From contig CAKUEI010000082.1 of the NCBI GenBank assembly GCA_934646175.1, positions 1 through 6,847 of the forward strand: a DNA stretch of 6,847 nt, read 5' to 3'. Positions 4,960 through 6,847 of this stretch are shown here, one piece after another (the stretch's first letter is position 1; each line of letters opens with the position of its first letter). The translations under genes were made by a program, and so were the position numbers. The notes under the pieces are model-generated. The model saw only the letters and a program-made list of their open reading frames with translations, did no database searches and was not told the DNA's origin. Source of the DNA: an uncultured Oscillospiraceae bacterium. Lineage in GTDB: Bacteria; Bacillota; Clostridia; Oscillospirales; Oscillospiraceae.

Positions 4960-6847
4960 ATGGGTTCTCGCTATTCTCACGTGTTCAATCCCATCCGCAT
5001 CCGCGGTATCGACTTCAAAAACCGCATCGTGCTTGCTCCCCCTTCTCCTAACCTCGCCGGCCGTGACGGTCAGGTCACGCCGGAATTGGTGGACTGGATG
5101 CGTATGTTTGCTCGCGGCGGCGTCACCACGCTGTACCTGGGCAACTCCTCCATCGACATTACGGAGTGTAAGGACGAAGCCTATCAGTTGGACTTGAGCA
5201 GCGATGACGGCATTCTGAACTTGGCCCGTTATGCCGACATGTGCAAGCAGTACGGCTGCCACGCCTCGCTTGAAATCAACCACAACGGCGAAAACACCGC
5301 CTTTGAGACCGTTGGCCACGCTCCCTTCAGCTCCTCTTCCCGCATTACGGAGAACGAGTATGCCCGCGCCAAGGAAAACGGCCGCGAACCTATCCCCTGC
5401 ATCGAAATGACCCACGAAAAGATCAAGGAGACCGTTGAAAAGTACGCCATGGCCGCCCAGCGCATGCAGCGTGCCGGCATGGATATCGTTCTGGTTCACG
5501 GCGGTCACGGCAACCTGATCAGCCAGTTCACCAGCCCCCGCTTCAACAAGCGCACCGACGAGTACGGCGGCTCCACGAAAAACCGCGCACGCTTCGCCAT
5601 TGAGGTCTGCGATGCCATTCGCGAAAAGTGCGGCGAGAAGTTTGTCATCGAATTCCGCATCTCCGCCGATGAGATCGCGCCGGACGGCATGCACTTTGAC
5701 GAGACGCTGGAGCTGATCGGCTATCTGAAGGATCACATTGACATTCTGCACGTGTCCGCCGGTCTGCACAGCGACGACCACATGGCCTATTACCGCAACT
5801 GGTGCCAGAACTACATGATGGAACGCGGCTTCAACGTCCACTATGCCCGCGATGTGAAGAAAGCATATCCTGACCTGCTGGTTACCACCGTTGGTTCCAT
5901 CACCAGCATCGACATGGCGGAAGAGATCATCGCCAACGGCTGGGCCGACTTCGTCGCCATGTGCCGCCCGCTGATGGCCGATCCCGACATGCCCAACAAG
6001 TATGCCCACGACATGCCGGAAGAGCATCGCCCCTGCCTGCGCTGTGACACCTGCACCAAGCACCTCTTCGTACCCAAGCCCATCTGGTGCGCCGTCAACC
6101 CCATGTCCGGCATGACCAGCGAGCTGCGCGACGGCGTGGTGCCTCTGGCCCGGGAAAAGAAGCGCGTTGCCGTAGTCGGCGGCGGCCCCGGCGGCATTCA
6201 GGCCCTGATGACCCTGTGCGAGCGCGGCCACGATGTCACCTTGTATGAAAAGAGCGGCGAACTGGGCGGCAACGTCATCGGTGCGGCCATCCCGCCCTTC
6301 AAGATCGACTGCCAGGACTATCTGAAATGGCTGCGTTATCAGGCCAAAAAATACTCCAAGAAGTACGGCGCGAAGATCCTCATGAATACGGAAGCGACCA
6401 AGGATCTGCTGGAGCTGGAGGGCTATGACGCCATCATCATCGCCAACGGTTCCCGTCCGCTGGTGCCCAACCTGCCTGGCATCCATAAGCCCCACGTTTC
6501 CTGGGCGCCTCACGCCGAAATGGGCAAGGCTCCCGTGGGCGACAAGATCGTGGTCATCGGCGCCGGCGCCGTTGGTCTGGAGGCTGCCATTGAATTCGTG
6601 GACAAGGGCAAGCATGTGGACGTGGTCGAAATGGCGGATCATGACTCCAACCTCGGCAAGCTGTACGCCAGTTCCGGCACCAGCGCCAAGGAGTTCATGT
6701 CCATCATCGATCAGAAGCAGCTGCCGGTCCACTACGGCACCAAGCTGCTGGAGATCACCGATGACAAGGTCATCTGCCAGGACGTTGCCTCCGGCAAGAC
6801 CGTGGAATTCGAGGCAGACACCGTTTTGTTGGCCATGGGCCTGGTAC
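4960..6847 (+). CDS. FMN/Fe-S NAD(P)H-dependent ene-reductase (2-enoate reductase/FadH/Bai family), 3' end missing
   Basis: The visible 629 residues cover nearly the whole of a protein of this family, usually about 640-670 aa. Residues about 8-345 are an Old Yellow Enzyme TIM barrel binding FMN, with E105-I-N-H108-N-G and H180-G-G-H183-G-N185, then SPRFNKRTDEYGGS. C359-x2-C362-x2-C365-x11-C377 is the [4Fe-4S] motif. G407-G-G-P-G-G412 and G534-A-G-A-V-G539 are the dinucleotide-binding motifs of the FAD/NAD(P)H half. Such enzymes pass electrons from NAD(P)H through FAD and Fe-S to FMN, and reduce an activated C=C bond (enoates, dienoyl-CoA, bile acids or steroids). The substrate here is unknown. 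Position 185, normally the catalytic Tyr, is Asn. The ATG follows AAGGAAGG. It is divergent from the metal genes, with its own promoter, and no cofactor link to them is evident. The reading frame is open to the last base. Confidence 0.93.
   Translation, partial: MGSRYSHVFNPIRIRGIDFKNRIVLAPPSPNLAGRDGQVTPELVDWMRMFARGGVTTLYLGNSSIDITECKDEAYQLDLSSDDGILNLARYADMCKQYGCHASLEINHNGENTAFETVGHAPFSSSSRITENEYARAKENGREPIPCIEMTHEKIKETVEKYAMAAQRMQRAGMDIVLVHGGHGNLISQFTSPRFNKRTDEYGGSTKNRARFAIEVCDAIREKCGEKFVIEFRISADEIAPDGMHFDETLELIGYLKDHIDILHVSAGLHSDDHMAYYRNWCQNYMMERGFNVHYARDVKKAYPDLLVTTVGSITSIDMAEEIIANGWADFVAMCRPLMADPDMPNKYAHDMPEEHRPCLRCDTCTKHLFVPKPIWCAVNPMSGMTSELRDGVVPLAREKKRVAVVGGGPGGIQALMTLCERGHDVTLYEKSGELGGNVIGAAIPPFKIDCQDYLKWLRYQAKKYSKKYGAKILMNTEATKDLLELEGYDAIIIANGSRPLVPNLPGIHKPHVSWAPHAEMGKAPVGDKIVVIGAGAVGLEAAIEFVDKGKHVDVVEMADHDSNLGKLYASSGTSAKEFMSIIDQKQLPVHYGTKLLEITDDKVICQDVASGKTVEFEADTVLLAMGLV

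Noticed and set aside
4930..6732. Minus-strand 600-codon ORF
   Set aside because: It is antisense to the ene-reductase, which has convincing FMN, Fe-S and Rossmann motifs. The protein looks like a typical Ala/Gly/Val/His reverse-frame shadow.

Overview
The window looks like a chromosomal segment of a Bacillota (Clostridia) bacterium, perhaps a gut Oscillospiraceae-type organism. The grounds are moderately high GC, strong AGGAGG-type ribosome binding sites, TTG and GTG starts, a clostridial-type 2-enoate reductase-like flavoenzyme, and protein styles familiar from that group. The lineage is inferred, not proven. Most of the window concerns metal handling.

Left part (1-1399, minus strand): two tandem GTPases of the CobW/COG0523 metallochaperone family form one transcription unit. 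The upstream one (269-1399) is complete. It has a P-loop, a CICC metal motif and a striking 76-residue insert (37 His, many Asp, and two CGCGC cysteine modules). The second (1-256) starts at a TTG whose Shine-Dalgarno overlaps the first gene's stop codon, and it runs off the window. A candidate promoter at 1459-1486 carries a 12-bp palindrome in its spacer.

Centre-left (1558-2209, plus strand): a TetR-family regulator starts at TTG 1619. Its own extended -10 promoter is overlapped by an inverted repeat, which suggests autorepression. A 14-bp-stem terminator follows, lying between this gene and the convergent ATPase gene.

Centre (2232-4749, minus strand): a small membrane-anchored protein (90 aa) is followed by a P1B-type heavy-metal ATPase (697 aa) whose membrane metal motif is S-C-A instead of C-P-C. 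The pair recalls the mycobacterial PacL (DUF1490)/CtpC-type arrangement, in which a small single-span protein scaffolds or stabilises a metal-efflux P-ATPase. A perfect intrinsic-terminator hairpin lies between the two genes, and its U-tract runs directly into the ATPase Shine-Dalgarno, so ATPase output is probably set below that of the small protein.

Right part (4869-6847, plus strand): transcribed divergently is a large flavin/iron-sulfur NAD(P)H-dependent ene-reductase (2-enoate reductase/FadH/Bai family), cut by the window end. It has a TIM-barrel FMN domain, a four-cysteine cluster motif and two Rossmann motifs. The usual OYE-family catalytic Tyr position appears to be Asn. It has no evident functional link to the metal genes.
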